Of a stretch of DNA of 64,000 nucleotides, positions 43,332 through 52,725 are shown one piece after another. Origin of the DNA: JAASSS01 sp021767745. Its GTDB lineage: Bacteria > Pseudomonadota > Gammaproteobacteria > UBA5335. The stretch lies in contig JAXHVN010000013.1 in assembly GCA_034189165.1 (NCBI GenBank), positions 62,001 through 126,000 of the forward strand, read 5' to 3'. How positions within the stretch are numbered: position 1 is the first letter of the stretch; every line of letters begins with the position of its first letter. The notes beneath the pieces are model-generated. The model was not told the DNA's origin and did no database searches. It saw nothing but the letters and a program-made list of their open reading frames with translations. The translations under genes and the position numbers were made by a program.

Positions 43332-44120
43332 TCAGCGGATGTCGCGGCCTCGCTGGAACGGCACGATGAGCCGGCGCATCAACGCCCGCGGCACCAGCCG
43401 CAGCCCGACGAGCGCCAGGCGATTCTCCGTTCCCGGCACCACCACGGTACGCCCGGCCCTGATGCCTGCGTAGATCAACCGGCCGGCCCGCTCCTGCGTC
43501 ATCATCAGTTGCCGGATGCGCCCGCCGACCAGCGCCGCCTCGTTGCGGGCGCGCTCCTGAAAGCCGGTGGCGACCACGTTCGGGCAGACCGCCGTGACCC
43601 GCACGCCGCTGCCGCGTGCCTCCTCGGCCATGGCCTCGGTGAAGCTCAGCAGGTAGGCCTTGCTGGCGAAGTACACGGCCATGTAGGGCCCCGCCAGGAA
43701 TGCGGCCATCGAGGCCATGTTGATGATGTGCCCGCTGCCGCGCGCGGTCATCTCGCGCAGGTAGAGCTTGCTGAGCTTGGTCGGTGTGACCACGTTCAGC
43801 AGCAGTTCCTGCTCCTCCTCGGCGAGCGTGGTCTCGCTGAGGCGGCCGTAGGTGCCGAAGCCGGCGTTATTCACCAGCGTGCCGATCTGCCAGCCGGCCT
43901 CGGCGAGCTCCCGGTGCAGCGTCTCGGCGGCGTCGAGGCGGGCCAGATCGCGGTCCAGCACCTGCACGTTCACGCCGTGACGGGCCTGCAGTTCCTCGGC
44001 CAGCGTCAGCAGCCGCTCACGACGGCGGGCGACCAGCACCAGATCGTGCCCGTCGCCCGCGTAGTGTCGTGCCAGTTCCAGCCCCAGGCCGGAGGAGGCG
44101 CCGGTGATCAGCGTGTACAT
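43332..44120 (-). CDS. Short-chain dehydrogenase/reductase (DltE/YqjQ-like)
   Basis: A 262-residue classical SDR. The cofactor motif is 'LITGASSGLGLELARHYAG' and 'VLVARRRERLLTLAEEL' suggests NADP preference through the RR pair. 'LVNNAGFGTYG', the serine in 'NMASMAAFLAG' and Y-x-x-x-K in 'AVYFASKAYLLSF' complete the active site. The substrate is unknown; this subgroup includes ketoreductase-like enzymes acting on lipids. It is 52 bases upstream of corA on the same strand and 42 bases downstream of a small secreted protein gene. Confidence 0.87.
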   Translation of the reverse strand: MYTLITGASSGLGLELARHYAGDGHDLVLVARRRERLLTLAEELQARHGVNVQVLDRDLARLDAAETLHRELAEAGWQIGTLVNNAGFGTYGRLSETTLAEEEQELLLNVVTPTKLSKLYLREMTARGSGHIINMASMAAFLAGPYMAVYFASKAYLLSFTEAMAEEARGSGVRVTAVCPNVVATGFQERARNEAALVGGRIRQLMMTQERAGRLIYAGIRAGRTVVVPGTENRLALVGLRLVPRALMRRLIVPFQRGRDIR

Positions 44121-44162
44121 GCCGTGCCCGCGATGCCGGGCTACCCGGCGATGGGCCCCAGT

Positions 44163-44546
44163 CTAGTAGTGCAGGTAGTCGTGCGCCGACTTCTTGCGCT
44201 TCTTCTTTTTCTTTTCGCCGCAGTCGGCGCCGTAACACTCGCGCAGATCGCCGGCTTCGCTCAGCTCCTGCACGTGGTCCATGCCGCCCCAGCCGAGGCT
44301 GTGTGCACGATCGCTCATGTTCGCCCGGTGCTGGCGGATGAACTCGGCCAGCTGCGGGCCTTCGAGCTTGCGGACCTGTCGGCGATACTCGATCTGCTCC
44401 TGCTCGGTCATCAGCGGTTCGCCGTAAATATGACCCTGGCCGTCGAATGCCGGCGGCAGATCGGACGCGTCCTGCGCACCGGCTGCGCCACAAAGCAGCA
44501 GCACGGCGAAAGGCGCCAGGCGCCGCGCGAGGTGCCGGTTGAACAT
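44163..44546 (-). CDS. Small secreted protein with Lys-rich C-terminus, unknown function
   Basis: A 127-residue protein. The signal peptide 'RRLAPFAVLLLCGAAGAQDA' is clear. The mature part contains 'HIYGEPLMTEQEQIEYRRQVRKL', 'FIRQHRANMSDRAHSLGW' and a cysteine pair in 'DLRECYGADCGEK', then a polylysine stretch ('KKKKKRKK') and 'SAHDYLHY'. I cannot assign a family. It has a plausible minus-strand promoter upstream and is divergent from malate synthase. Confidence 0.7.
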   Translation of the reverse strand: MFNRHLARRLAPFAVLLLCGAAGAQDASDLPPAFDGQGHIYGEPLMTEQEQIEYRRQVRKLEGPQLAEFIRQHRANMSDRAHSLGWGGMDHVQELSEAGDLRECYGADCGEKKKKKRKKSAHDYLHY

Positions 44547-44602
44547 AAGCCTGTCTCCCTGAACTGATCTCTCGGTCGGCGGGCTCGCCGCTCGCCGCGC
44601 GC

Positions 44603-44631
44603 ATTATGGTCGTTATTGACCGAGCGGTCGA
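44603..44631 (-). promoter_or_regulatory. Candidate sigma-70 promoter with dyad, upstream of small secreted protein
   Basis: On the minus strand TCGACC (44631-44626, 4/6 to TTGACA), a 17-base spacer and CATAAT (44608-44603, 5/6) stand about 57 bases before the ATG at 44546. The dyad GACCG-AG-CGGTC (44618-44629) overlaps the -35 region and has the look of a TetR-type operator. The regulator is unknown. Confidence 0.5.
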
Positions 44632-44680
44632 GACGCCGTTGCCGGGCCGGGCATGGGATTCGGCGAGCACCGGACGCGGC

Positions 44681-44695
44681 GGGTAGAATGGAGCG
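44681..44695 (+). promoter_or_regulatory. Promoter-like element GGGTAGAATGGAGCG upstream of malate synthase G
   Basis: Contains TAGAAT (44684-44689, 5/6 to TATAAT), 60 bases before the glcB start. The same 15-mer lies on the minus strand at 28564-28578 before a hypothetical gene. No good -35 is visible, so an activator may be needed. Confidence 0.5.
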
Positions 44696-44748
44696 ATTCG
44701 CGGGCGGCCCGTGTCGCCCGTCCATTCGCTTCCAGCCCAAGGATTCCC

Positions 44749-46917
44749 ATGGTCGAGAGAGTCGAAACCCACGGACTGAAGGTGGCACGCGTCCTGTACG
44801 ACTTCGTCGTGGAAGAGGCGCTGCCGGGTAGCGGTGTCGAGGCCGACGCCTTCTGGCGTGGCTTCGCCGAGCTGCTGGCGCGGCAGGTGCCACGTAATCG
44901 GGAGTTGCTGGCGCGGCGCGATGCGCTGCAGGCGCAGATCGATGACTGGCACCGGGCACATCCGGGCCAGCCGGAGCCGGCCGCCTACCGCAGCTTCCTG
45001 AGCGAGATCGGCTATCTGCAGCCCCCCGCGGAAGACTTCAAGGCCAGCACCGAGAACGTCGACGAGGAAATCGCCCACATCGCCGGTCCGCAGTTGGTGG
45101 TGCCGGTGAAGAATGCCCGCTATGCCCTGAACGCCGCCAATGCGCGCTGGGGCAGCCTGTACGACGCCCTCTACGGCACCGACGCCGTGCCGGTGACGGA
45201 CGCTGGCGCCAGCCCGGGTTACAACCCGGCGCGGGGTGCGAAGGTGGTGCAGGCAGCGGCGGAGTTCCTCGATCAGGCCGTGCCGCTCGCGACGGGGAGT
45301 CATCGCGACGTGACCGCGCTGCGGGTCGAGCAGGGCGCCCTGGTCATCGCGGTGGGCGAGAGCCGCACCGCGCTGCGCGAGCCGGGCGCCTTCGCCGGCT
45401 ACACCGGCGCGCCCGAAGCGCCGAGTGCGGTGCTGCTGCGGCACAACCGGCTGCACATCGAGATCCAGATCGATGCGCAGCACCCGATCGGCAAGGATCA
45501 CCCGGCGGGCATCAAGGATGTGGTGCTCGAGTCGGCCATCACCACCATCCAGGACTGCGAGGATTCGGTCGCTGCGGTGGACGCCGCCGACAAGACCGCG
45601 GTCTATCGCAACTGGCTCGGGCTGATGAAGGGCGATCTGGCGGAGACCTTCGCCAAGGGCGAGCGGCAGGTCACCCGCCGGCTGCACGCCGATCGGTGCT
45701 ACACCGCGCCGGCCGGCGGCGAGCTCCGCCTGCCCGGCCGCAGTCTGCTGCTGGTGCGCAACGTGGGGCATCTGATGACCAATGAGGCGATCCTGCTCGA
45801 GGACGGCGCCGAGGTGTTCGAGGGTCTGATGGACGCCATGATCACCTCGCTGATCGCGCTGCACGACCTCAAGGGCACGGGCGAGCTGCGCAACAGCCGT
45901 ACCGGCAGCGTGTACATCGTCAAGCCGAAGATGCACGGGCCTGAGGAAGTCGCCTTCGCCGTCGACACGCTGGCGCAGGTCGAGCGCGTGCTGGGCCTGG
46001 CCGGCAACACCCTCAAGATCGGCATCATGGACGAGGAGCGGCGGACCACGGTCAACCTCAAGGCCTGCATTCGCGAGGCGGCCGCGCGGGTGATCTTCAT
46101 CAATACCGGCTTCCTCGACCGCACGGGCGATGAGATCCACACCGACATGGAAGCCGGGCCGGTCGTGCGCAAGGCGGACATGAAGAACCAGCCCTGGATC
46201 CGGGCATACGAGGACTGGAATGTCGATGTCGGCCTGGCCTGCGGGCTCAAGGGCCGGGCGCAGATCGGCAAGGGCATGTGGCCGATGCCGGACAAAATGC
46301 GCGACATGCTGGATACCAAGATGAATCACCCGCTGGCCGGTGCGAGCTGCGCCTGGGTGCCTTCGCCGACGGCGGCGACGCTGCACGTGATGCACTACCA
46401 CCAGGTCGATGTCGCCGCGCGCCAGGACGAGCTGGCGGCGCGCGAGCCGGCCAGCCTCGATGATCTGCTGACCCTGCCGCTGCTCGAGACGACGCTGCCG
46501 GCCGATGCCATCCAGCAGGAACTCGACAACAACTGCCAGGGCATCCTCGGCTACGTCGTGCGCTGGATCGATGCCGGCGTTGGCTGCTCCAAGGTGCCGG
46601 ACATCCACGATGTCGGCCTGATGGAGGACCGGGCCACGCTGCGCATCTCCAGCCAGCACGTGACCAACTGGCTGCGCCATGGCGTGGTCGACGAGGCGCA
46701 GGTCATGGCGACGCTCAAGCGCATGGCCGAAGTGGTGGATCGGCAGAACGCGGGCGATCCCGGCTACCGGCCGATGGCGCCAAACTATGAGTCCAGTATC
46801 GCTTTCCTCGCGGCCAGCGATCTGGTATTCCAAGGGCGGGCGCAGCCGAACGGCTACACCGAACCGGTCCTGCACCGGCGGCGGTTGGAGCTCAAGCGCC
46901 GGTTGGGCGCGGCCTAG
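44749..46917 (+). CDS. glcB: Malate synthase G
   Basis: A 722-residue monomeric malate synthase, the length of E. coli GlcB (723). It condenses glyoxylate and acetyl-CoA to malate. Diagnostic stretches are 'AITTIQDCEDSVAAVDAADK', 'NVGHLMTNEAILL', 'GSVYIVKPKMHGPEEVAFA', 'LKIGIMDEERRTTVNLKA', 'VFINTGFLDRTGDEIHTDMEAG' and 'GCSKVPDIHDVGLMEDRATLRIS'. No isocitrate lyase or glycolate oxidase gene is nearby, so the glyoxylate source is not shown in the window. AAGGA lies before the ATG at 44749; the frame is open further upstream without homology. It ends in a clear terminator. Confidence 0.96.
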   Translation: MVERVETHGLKVARVLYDFVVEEALPGSGVEADAFWRGFAELLARQVPRNRELLARRDALQAQIDDWHRAHPGQPEPAAYRSFLSEIGYLQPPAEDFKASTENVDEEIAHIAGPQLVVPVKNARYALNAANARWGSLYDALYGTDAVPVTDAGASPGYNPARGAKVVQAAAEFLDQAVPLATGSHRDVTALRVEQGALVIAVGESRTALREPGAFAGYTGAPEAPSAVLLRHNRLHIEIQIDAQHPIGKDHPAGIKDVVLESAITTIQDCEDSVAAVDAADKTAVYRNWLGLMKGDLAETFAKGERQVTRRLHADRCYTAPAGGELRLPGRSLLLVRNVGHLMTNEAILLEDGAEVFEGLMDAMITSLIALHDLKGTGELRNSRTGSVYIVKPKMHGPEEVAFAVDTLAQVERVLGLAGNTLKIGIMDEERRTTVNLKACIREAAARVIFINTGFLDRTGDEIHTDMEAGPVVRKADMKNQPWIRAYEDWNVDVGLACGLKGRAQIGKGMWPMPDKMRDMLDTKMNHPLAGASCAWVPSPTAATLHVMHYHQVDVAARQDELAAREPASLDDLLTLPLLETTLPADAIQQELDNNCQGILGYVVRWIDAGVGCSKVPDIHDVGLMEDRATLRISSQHVTNWLRHGVVDEAQVMATLKRMAEVVDRQNAGDPGYRPMAPNYESSIAFLAASDLVFQGRAQPNGYTEPVLHRRRLELKRRLGAA

Positions 46918-46952
46918 GCCGAAGCGGGCGTTCCATGGCGCCCGTCCGCGCG

Positions 46953-46978
46953 AACGCCCGGCCACTGCCGGGCGTTTT
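46953..46978 (+). terminator. Rho-independent terminator of glcB
   Basis: AACGCCCGGC, loop CACT and GCCGGGCGTT form a 10-bp stem running into TTTT, 36 bases after the glcB stop. Confidence 0.88.
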
Positions 46979-47054
46979 CACGTTGGGCTTCAAGCCGCGG
47001 CCGGTGACGGCCGATGCGCCAGAGGTTGAATGAGCGACCAGTGAGCGGCCGCCC

Positions 47055-50000
47055 GTGAGCGATCCCGTGTCCCAGTTACCTGCACCCGTCTCGCCGGTCA
47101 CGCTGGCGGGCCTGCTCGAACAGATCGAGGAGGCCGTGCTGCTGATCGATCATGCCGGTCGTCTGCGGCATATCAATCCGCCGGCGGTCCGGTTCCTGGC
47201 GGTATCGGCCGCCGCCGCGCGGGGTGCGAGGCTGGGCGCCGTGCTGCACCTGAGCGCGACCGGGCGGCATTTCGACCCGGAGCATTTGCTGGCGAAGGTC
47301 GGCCCGGAGCGTCCGCACTACGAGCGGCGCCTGCGCGTCGATCTGCGCAACAGCGACAAGTGCGAGGTGTTGCTGCGGCTGCGCTGGCTGGGTCGCGAGG
47401 CGGGCGTGCTGCTGACGCTGCGCGATGTTCGCCGCGATCTGCAGCTGGAAGCCGAGCTGCTGCGGCGCGAGGCTGTGCTGAGCCATCACGTGCGTCACAC
47501 ACCGATGGGCCTGATCGTCTTTCAGGCGGACCAGACCGTGGCCGCGTGGAACCCGGCGGCCGAGCGCATCTTCGGCTGGAGCCGTGCCGAGGCGATCGGC
47601 CGCCCGATGGCGGACATGATTGTGCCGCCCCACGTGCGTGAGCACGTTGCCCGCCTGTTCACCGACCTGATGCGGCGCGGCACCGGCAACAGCAGTCTCA
47701 ACGAAAACGTTACCCGCGACGGGCGCACCATCGTCTGCGAGTGGCACAATACCTGTGTGCGCGATGCGGACGAGGCGTTGATCGGGATGTTCTGCATGGT
47801 GCAGGACGTCACCGAGCGCGAGCGCCAGCGCCAGGATCTGCACCAGCACCGGCAGTTCCTGGAATCGACCCTGCGTTCGATCACCGATGGGGTGATCGTG
47901 CTGGACGAGACCGCTCGGGTGCTGCGCATCAACCGCGCCGCCGAGCGCATGATCGGTCGCAGCCTGGCGGAGAGCCTGGAGCGGCCGCTGGCCGAGGTGC
48001 TGGAACTGCGCGATGCGGGCACCACGCTGCCGATGCCCGACCCGCTGGCGCTGGCGCGTGCCCATGATGGGCAGGACGGCGTGTCGCTGGTGGATGTGCC
48101 GCTGCTGGTCTCAAGCCAGGGCGAGCACCGGCGGGTCTCCGTCAGCGCCGCGTCCCTGCGGCACGGCGATGAACCGGTCAGCGGCACCATCATCACGCTG
48201 CGCGACGTGACCGAAGCTTGTGCTCTGCAGCAGCGAGTGCAGGCGGATCGGGAGAAGTATCACGCCCTGATCGAGGCGACGGGCACGGGCTTCGTGGTGC
48301 TCGATGAGCATGGCCGGGTCCTGGATGCCAACGCCGAGTACCTGCGTCTGGTCGGCCGTGAGCACCTCGACGACATCCTCGGCTGTTCGCCGGTGGAATG
48401 GGCGGTGCCCGGTCTGGCCGAGCGTGTCGCCAAGGGTATCGAGCGCTGTCTGGCGGGGGAGCGCACCGTCGGCCTGCGCACGGTCTACACGCGTCCCGAT
48501 GGCAGCCGCCTGGCCATCGAGATCAACGCCGCGCCGGTGCAGGAGGCAGGGCGGACGCGGGTCTATGCGCTGGCGCGGGACCGGTCTGCCGAGCAGGCCA
48601 CCGACGAGCGGCTGCGCAGCCTGTCGCAGGCGGTCGACCTGTCGCCCTCGAGCGTCATGATTCTCGATGCCGAGCGGCGACTGATCTACGCCAACCCGAG
48701 CTTCGAGCGGATCACGGGTTACAAGGCAAAGGAGCTGCTGGGCAAGCCGACCGACGCGCTCTGGCTCGATCCCGCCGGCACCGAGCGGGCCGAGATCTGG
48801 CAGACCCTGAGCGCCGGCCGCAACTGGTCGGGCGAGGTGCGCAACCGGCGCGCAGACAGCACGCCGATCTGGCAGCAGGTGTTCTGCTCGCCCATCCCGG
48901 ACGAGCAGGGGGCGCCGGTGCGCTATCTGATCGTGGCGGAGGATGTCACCGACCGGAAGGCCCAGCAGGAGCAGCTCTACCAGCAGGCCCATTACGACGC
49001 GCTCACCGGGCTCCCCAACCGCTTCCTGGCGCAGGAGCGGCTGCATCAGGCGGTGACGGGGGCCCGGCGCAACCGGACCCACGTGGCGATCTTCTTCCTG
49101 GACCTCGATCGCTTCAAGCAGGTCAACGATACCCTCGGGCACGATGCCGGCGACATGCTGCTGAAGGAAGCCGCCTATCGGCTGAACGCCGCGGTGCGCG
49201 CGGATGACACGGTCGCGCGCCTGGGCGGCGATGAGTTCCTGATCGTGCTGAACGGCCTGCACGGCGGCGACGATGCCGTACTGGTCGCCCGCAAGATCCT
49301 GGACTGCTTCGTGCCGCCCTATCTGGTGGAAGACCAGGAGATGGTCATCTCCACCAGCATCGGCATCACCCTGTATCCGGACGATGCCGAGGAGGTGGGT
49401 GAGCTGATCCGCAACGCCGATGCGGCGATGTACGAGGCCAAGGCCCGGGGGCGCAACACCTACTACCGCTTCACCGCGGAGATGAACGAGCGCGCCATGC
49501 GGCGGATGCGCATGGAGGGAGTCCTGCGCCACGCACTCGAGCGCGGCGAGATCTACGCCGCCTATCAGCCGCTGATCGACCTCGCCACCGGCCGGCCCTA
49601 CGGCGTGGAGGCGCTGATGCGCTGGCAGAGCACGGAGTTCGGTGCGGTCTCGCCGGTAGAGTTCATCCCGATCGCCGAGGAGAGCGGGCTGATCAACGAG
49701 CTCGGCAGCTGGATCATCGGCCAGGCCTGTCGCGATGCGCAGCGCTGGGCGGCGCAGGGCTGGGCGCTCGGCGTGTCGGTGAACGTCTCGGCGCCCCAGC
49801 TGTTCCAGCCGGACTTCGTCGAGCAGGCACTCGCGGCGGTGACGGGCGCCGGCCTGCAGGCGGATCAGGTCACGCTGGAGGTGACCGAAAGCGTGCTGCT
49901 GGAGGCCGGGCCGGAGGTCGAGGGCGTGCTGCAGCGGCTGCATGAGACCGGCTTCCGGCTGGCCATGGACGACTTCGGCACCGGCTATTCCTCGCTCGCC

Positions 50001-50300
50001 TATCTCAAGCGCTTCCCCTTCGACATCATCAAGATCGATCGCACTTTCGTGCGCGACATCGCCGAAGACCGCAGCGATCTCGCCCTCACGCGCGCGATCA
50101 TCGCCATGGCGCATTCGCTGGACCTGCGGGTCACGGCCGAGGGCGTGGAGGATCGCGCTCAGCTCGAGCTGTTGCTCGAACACGGCTGTGACAGCGCACA
50201 GGGCTTCTACTATGGCCGGCCCGTGCCGGTCGGCGCGCTCACCGACTGGCTGCGCCAGCAGCGGCCGGCGGGCGGCGCCCTGGAGCGCGGCGCCCGCTAG
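47055..50300 (+). CDS. Multi-PAS GGDEF-EAL cyclic-di-GMP protein
   Basis: A 1081-residue cytoplasmic protein. At least four PAS-type modules come first: around residues 15-120, 150-265 ('VRHTPMGLIVFQADQTVAAWNPAAERIFGW'), 275-390, 400-510 and 520-640 ('SQAVDLSPSSVMILDAERRLIYANPSFERITGY'). The GGDEF domain has an intact GGDEF at residue 724 and an RADD inhibitory site just upstream. The EAL domain has 'YGVEALMRW' (residue 852), 'VNVSAPQLFQ', 'MDDFGTGYSSLAYL' and 'TAEGVED', so both cyclase and phosphodiesterase residues are present. The start is a GTG at 47055 with weak ribosome signal; no ATG is available nearby. Its stop overlaps the convergent LysR stop. Confidence 0.9.
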   Translation: MSDPVSQLPAPVSPVTLAGLLEQIEEAVLLIDHAGRLRHINPPAVRFLAVSAAAARGARLGAVLHLSATGRHFDPEHLLAKVGPERPHYERRLRVDLRNSDKCEVLLRLRWLGREAGVLLTLRDVRRDLQLEAELLRREAVLSHHVRHTPMGLIVFQADQTVAAWNPAAERIFGWSRAEAIGRPMADMIVPPHVREHVARLFTDLMRRGTGNSSLNENVTRDGRTIVCEWHNTCVRDADEALIGMFCMVQDVTERERQRQDLHQHRQFLESTLRSITDGVIVLDETARVLRINRAAERMIGRSLAESLERPLAEVLELRDAGTTLPMPDPLALARAHDGQDGVSLVDVPLLVSSQGEHRRVSVSAASLRHGDEPVSGTIITLRDVTEACALQQRVQADREKYHALIEATGTGFVVLDEHGRVLDANAEYLRLVGREHLDDILGCSPVEWAVPGLAERVAKGIERCLAGERTVGLRTVYTRPDGSRLAIEINAAPVQEAGRTRVYALARDRSAEQATDERLRSLSQAVDLSPSSVMILDAERRLIYANPSFERITGYKAKELLGKPTDALWLDPAGTERAEIWQTLSAGRNWSGEVRNRRADSTPIWQQVFCSPIPDEQGAPVRYLIVAEDVTDRKAQQEQLYQQAHYDALTGLPNRFLAQERLHQAVTGARRNRTHVAIFFLDLDRFKQVNDTLGHDAGDMLLKEAAYRLNAAVRADDTVARLGGDEFLIVLNGLHGGDDAVLVARKILDCFVPPYLVEDQEMVISTSIGITLYPDDAEEVGELIRNADAAMYEAKARGRNTYYRFTAEMNERAMRRMRMEGVLRHALERGEIYAAYQPLIDLATGRPYGVEALMRWQSTEFGAVSPVEFIPIAEESGLINELGSWIIGQACRDAQRWAAQGWALGVSVNVSAPQLFQPDFVEQALAAVTGAGLQADQVTLEVTESVLLEAGPEVEGVLQRLHETGFRLAMDDFGTGYSSLAYLKRFPFDIIKIDRTFVRDIAEDRSDLALTRAIIAMAHSLDLRVTAEGVEDRAQLELLLEHGCDSAQGFYYGRPVPVGALTDWLRQQRPAGGALERGAR

Positions 50301-51202
50301 CCGGCGGCCCCCGCGGGCGCCGGAGTATCACCATGCTGCTGCAGGAGTGCAGCGAAGGCCTGCGCCGCCCGCGAGGGTGTGATCGCCGCATGGCGGATCA
50401 TGCCGAGCCGGCGTTCGGCCCGGAACGGGGCCGGCAGCACCTGCAGCCCGGGGTCGAGCAGCGTGCCGGGCAGGGCGCTCCAGCCGAGGCCGATCGTCGC
50501 CATCATCCGCAGCGTCTCCAGATAGTTGGTCGCAAGCTTCACCCGCAGCTCGAGCCCGCTGGCGCGAAACGGCGCCTCGATCAGCCGCCGCGTGAAGGTG
50601 CCGGCATCGGGCAGCACCGCCGGGCAGGCGGCGAGCTCGGCCAGCGACAGCGGGGCGTCCGCCGAGCGCGCCGCCAGCGGATGATCGCTGCCGCAGACGG
50701 CGAGCAGCGGATCGGCCCACAGCGGCGTGATCGCCAGCGGCGCCCGGGCCTGCGGCGGCAGGGTCACCACGCCCAGATCGAGCGCGCCCTCGGCCACGGC
50801 GCGGCAGATTTGCTCCGAGGCCTGAAAGGTCAGCTCCAGCTCGACCTGCGGATAGCGTCGGGCGAACGCCTGCAGCGTGGGCGGCAGTCGCCGCAGGCCG
50901 ATGTGATGGCTGGTGCCGACCTGCAGCGGACCGGCGACCGGCGCGGCCAGGTCGGCCAGCAGCCGTTCGGTGCCTTCCATGTCCGCCAGCAGCTGCCGCG
51001 CCCGGGGCAGCAGCAGGCGGCCGGCCTCGGTCAGCCGCACCCGGCGCCCGACACGGTCGAGCAGACGTTGACCGAGGTGGGCTTCCAGCGCGGCGATCCG
51101 CTTGCTGACAGCCGGCTGCGTCAGGTGCAGTCGCTCGCCCGCGCCCGAGAACGATCCGCTCTCGGTCACGGCGATGAAGGCGCTCAGCTGTTCCGCGTCC
51201 AC
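50297..51202 (-). CDS. LysR-family transcriptional regulator, divergent from leuC
   Basis: A 301-residue LTTR. The winged HTH is at residues 1-60 ('LSAFIAVTESGSFSGAGERLHLTQPAVSKRIAALEAHLGQRLL'), followed by a type-2 periplasmic-binding-like effector domain ('PLQVGTSHHIGLRRLPPTLQAFARRYP'). A LysR gene divergent from leuC is a common arrangement in Pseudomonas-like genomes, and the regulator probably responds to a branched-chain amino acid intermediate. That role is inferred. The start is a GTG at 51202, or a TTG at 51205 with better ribosome-site spacing. The stop codon overlaps the stop of the GGDEF-EAL gene by four bases. Confidence 0.9.
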   Translation of the reverse strand: MDAEQLSAFIAVTESGSFSGAGERLHLTQPAVSKRIAALEAHLGQRLLDRVGRRVRLTEAGRLLLPRARQLLADMEGTERLLADLAAPVAGPLQVGTSHHIGLRRLPPTLQAFARRYPQVELELTFQASEQICRAVAEGALDLGVVTLPPQARAPLAITPLWADPLLAVCGSDHPLAARSADAPLSLAELAACPAVLPDAGTFTRRLIEAPFRASGLELRVKLATNYLETLRMMATIGLGWSALPGTLLDPGLQVLPAPFRAERRLGMIRHAAITPSRAAQAFAALLQQHGDTPAPAGAAG

Positions 51203-51222
51203 CAAATCTATTCCGTGCGGGA

Positions 51223-51246
51223 ATGCATAGAATGATAAATATCCAT
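51223..51246. promoter_or_regulatory. Imperfect dyad, candidate LysR operator for leuCD
   Basis: ATGCATA-N10-TATCCAT is a 7-bp dyad with one mismatch, AT-rich in a GC-rich context. It lies in the 113-base gap between the divergent LysR gene and leuC. LTTR boxes often have the form of an ATA/TAT-type dyad with an 8-11 base centre. TTGGAG and TATGAT follow on the plus strand, but their spacing is too short for one promoter. Confidence 0.4.
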
Positions 51247-51315
51247 TGGAGTTATGATCGGTTCGTCCCTAGCATGCAAGCCGTGCCCTCGCATCGGGCC
51301 GGGAGGTAGGCAGGC

Positions 51316-52722
51316 ATGGCAGGCAAGACGCTTTACGACAAGATCTGGGACGCGCACGTGGTCGACGTGGACGAGGGCGGCACGACGCTGCTCTACATCG
51401 ACCGCCAGCTGGTGCACGAGGTCACCTCGCCCCAGGCCTTCGAGGGGCTGCGTCTGGCGGCGCGCCAGCCGTGGCGTCGTGGCGCGAACCTGGCGGTGCC
51501 CGATCACAACGTACCCACGCGCGATCGGGCACGGGGCATCGCCGATCCGATCTCGCGCGCGCAGGTCGAGGCGCTGGATGCGAACTGCGCCGAATTCGGC
51601 ATCACCAAGTTCGAGATGACCGACCCGCGCCAGGGCATCGTGCACGTGATCGGCCCGGAGCAGGGCTTCACGCTGCCCGGAACCACCGTCGTTTGCGGCG
51701 ACTCGCACACCGCCACCCACGGCGCCTTCGGTGCGCTCGCCTTCGGCATCGGCACCTCCGAGGTGGAGCATGTGCTGGCCACCCAGACGCTCTGGCAGCG
51801 CCGTGCGAACACCATGCGCATCACCGTGCGCGGTCAGGTGGCGCCGGGCATCACGGCCAAGGACATCGCGCTGGCCATCATCGGCCGCATCGGCACGGCG
51901 GGCGGCACTGGCCATGCGCTCGAGTTCGCCGGCGAGGCCATCGAGGCGCTGTCGATGGAAGGGCGCATGACTTTGTGCAACATGGCGATCGAGGCGGGCG
52001 CCCGCTCCGGGCTGGTCGCGGTCGACCAGACCACGATCGACTACGTCCAGGGCCGGCCCTACGCCCCCACCGGCGCGCAGTGGACGCAGGCGGTGGCGGC
52101 CTGGCGCGGACTGCGCAGCGATGCCGACGCCACCTTCGATCGCGAGGTCCTGCTCGAGGCCGGCGAGATCGCGCCGCAGGTCACCTGGGGCACCTCGCCG
52201 GAGATGGTCGTGCCGGTGCATGCGCAGGTGCCCGATCCGGCGCAGCAGGACGATCCAGTGCGCGCCGAGGGCATGCGCCGCGCGCTCGCCTACATGGACC
52301 TCGCCCCCGGCACGCCGATCACCGGCATCGCCGTGGACAAGGTGTTCATCGGCTCGTGCACGAATTCGCGTATCGAGGATCTGCGCCAGGCGGCCGCTCA
52401 GCTGCGCGGCCGGCGCGTGGCGGCGAACGTGCGGCTGGCCATGGTGGTGCCGGGCTCGGGCCTGGTGAAGCAGCAGGCCGAGGCCGAAGGGCTCGACCGC
52501 CTGTTCACCGCCGCCGGCTTCGAGTGGCGTGAGCCCGGCTGCTCGATGTGCCTGGCCATGAACGCCGACCGGCTGGCACCGGGCGAGCGCTGCGCCTCGA
52601 CCAGCAACCGCAACTTCGAGGGCCGCCAGGGGCGCGGCGGGCGCACGCATCTGGTCAGTCCGGCCATGGCTGCCGCCGCGGCGGTGGCGGGACACTTCGT
52701 CGACATCCGGCAGGAGGGCTGA
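51316..52722 (+). CDS. leuC: 3-isopropylmalate dehydratase large subunit
   Basis: A 468-residue aconitase-superfamily enzyme that isomerises 2- to 3-isopropylmalate in leucine synthesis. Start motifs are 'TLYDKIWDAHVV' and 'CGDSHTATHGAFGALAFGIGTSEVEHVL'. The [4Fe-4S] cysteines are in 'FIGSCTNSRIEDLR' and 'EPGCSMCLAMNADRL', with the final 'SNRNFEGRQGRGGRTHLVSPAMAAAAA'. GGGAGGTAGG precedes the ATG at 51316. It is three bases from leuD, which encodes the partner subunit. Expression is probably under the divergent LysR regulator. Confidence 0.97.
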   Translation: MAGKTLYDKIWDAHVVDVDEGGTTLLYIDRQLVHEVTSPQAFEGLRLAARQPWRRGANLAVPDHNVPTRDRARGIADPISRAQVEALDANCAEFGITKFEMTDPRQGIVHVIGPEQGFTLPGTTVVCGDSHTATHGAFGALAFGIGTSEVEHVLATQTLWQRRANTMRITVRGQVAPGITAKDIALAIIGRIGTAGGTGHALEFAGEAIEALSMEGRMTLCNMAIEAGARSGLVAVDQTTIDYVQGRPYAPTGAQWTQAVAAWRGLRSDADATFDREVLLEAGEIAPQVTWGTSPEMVVPVHAQVPDPAQQDDPVRAEGMRRALAYMDLAPGTPITGIAVDKVFIGSCTNSRIEDLRQAAAQLRGRRVAANVRLAMVVPGSGLVKQQAEAEGLDRLFTAAGFEWREPGCSMCLAMNADRLAPGERCASTSNRNFEGRQGRGGRTHLVSPAMAAAAAVAGHFVDIRQEG

Positions 52723-52725
52723 GAC

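Noticed and set aside
44017..46965. A 982-codon open frame on the minus strand opposite malate synthase G
   Set aside because: It is the antisense shadow of glcB and the SDR gene. The translation is rich in His, Arg, Ala and Gln with no domain motif, as expected from GC-biased codons.
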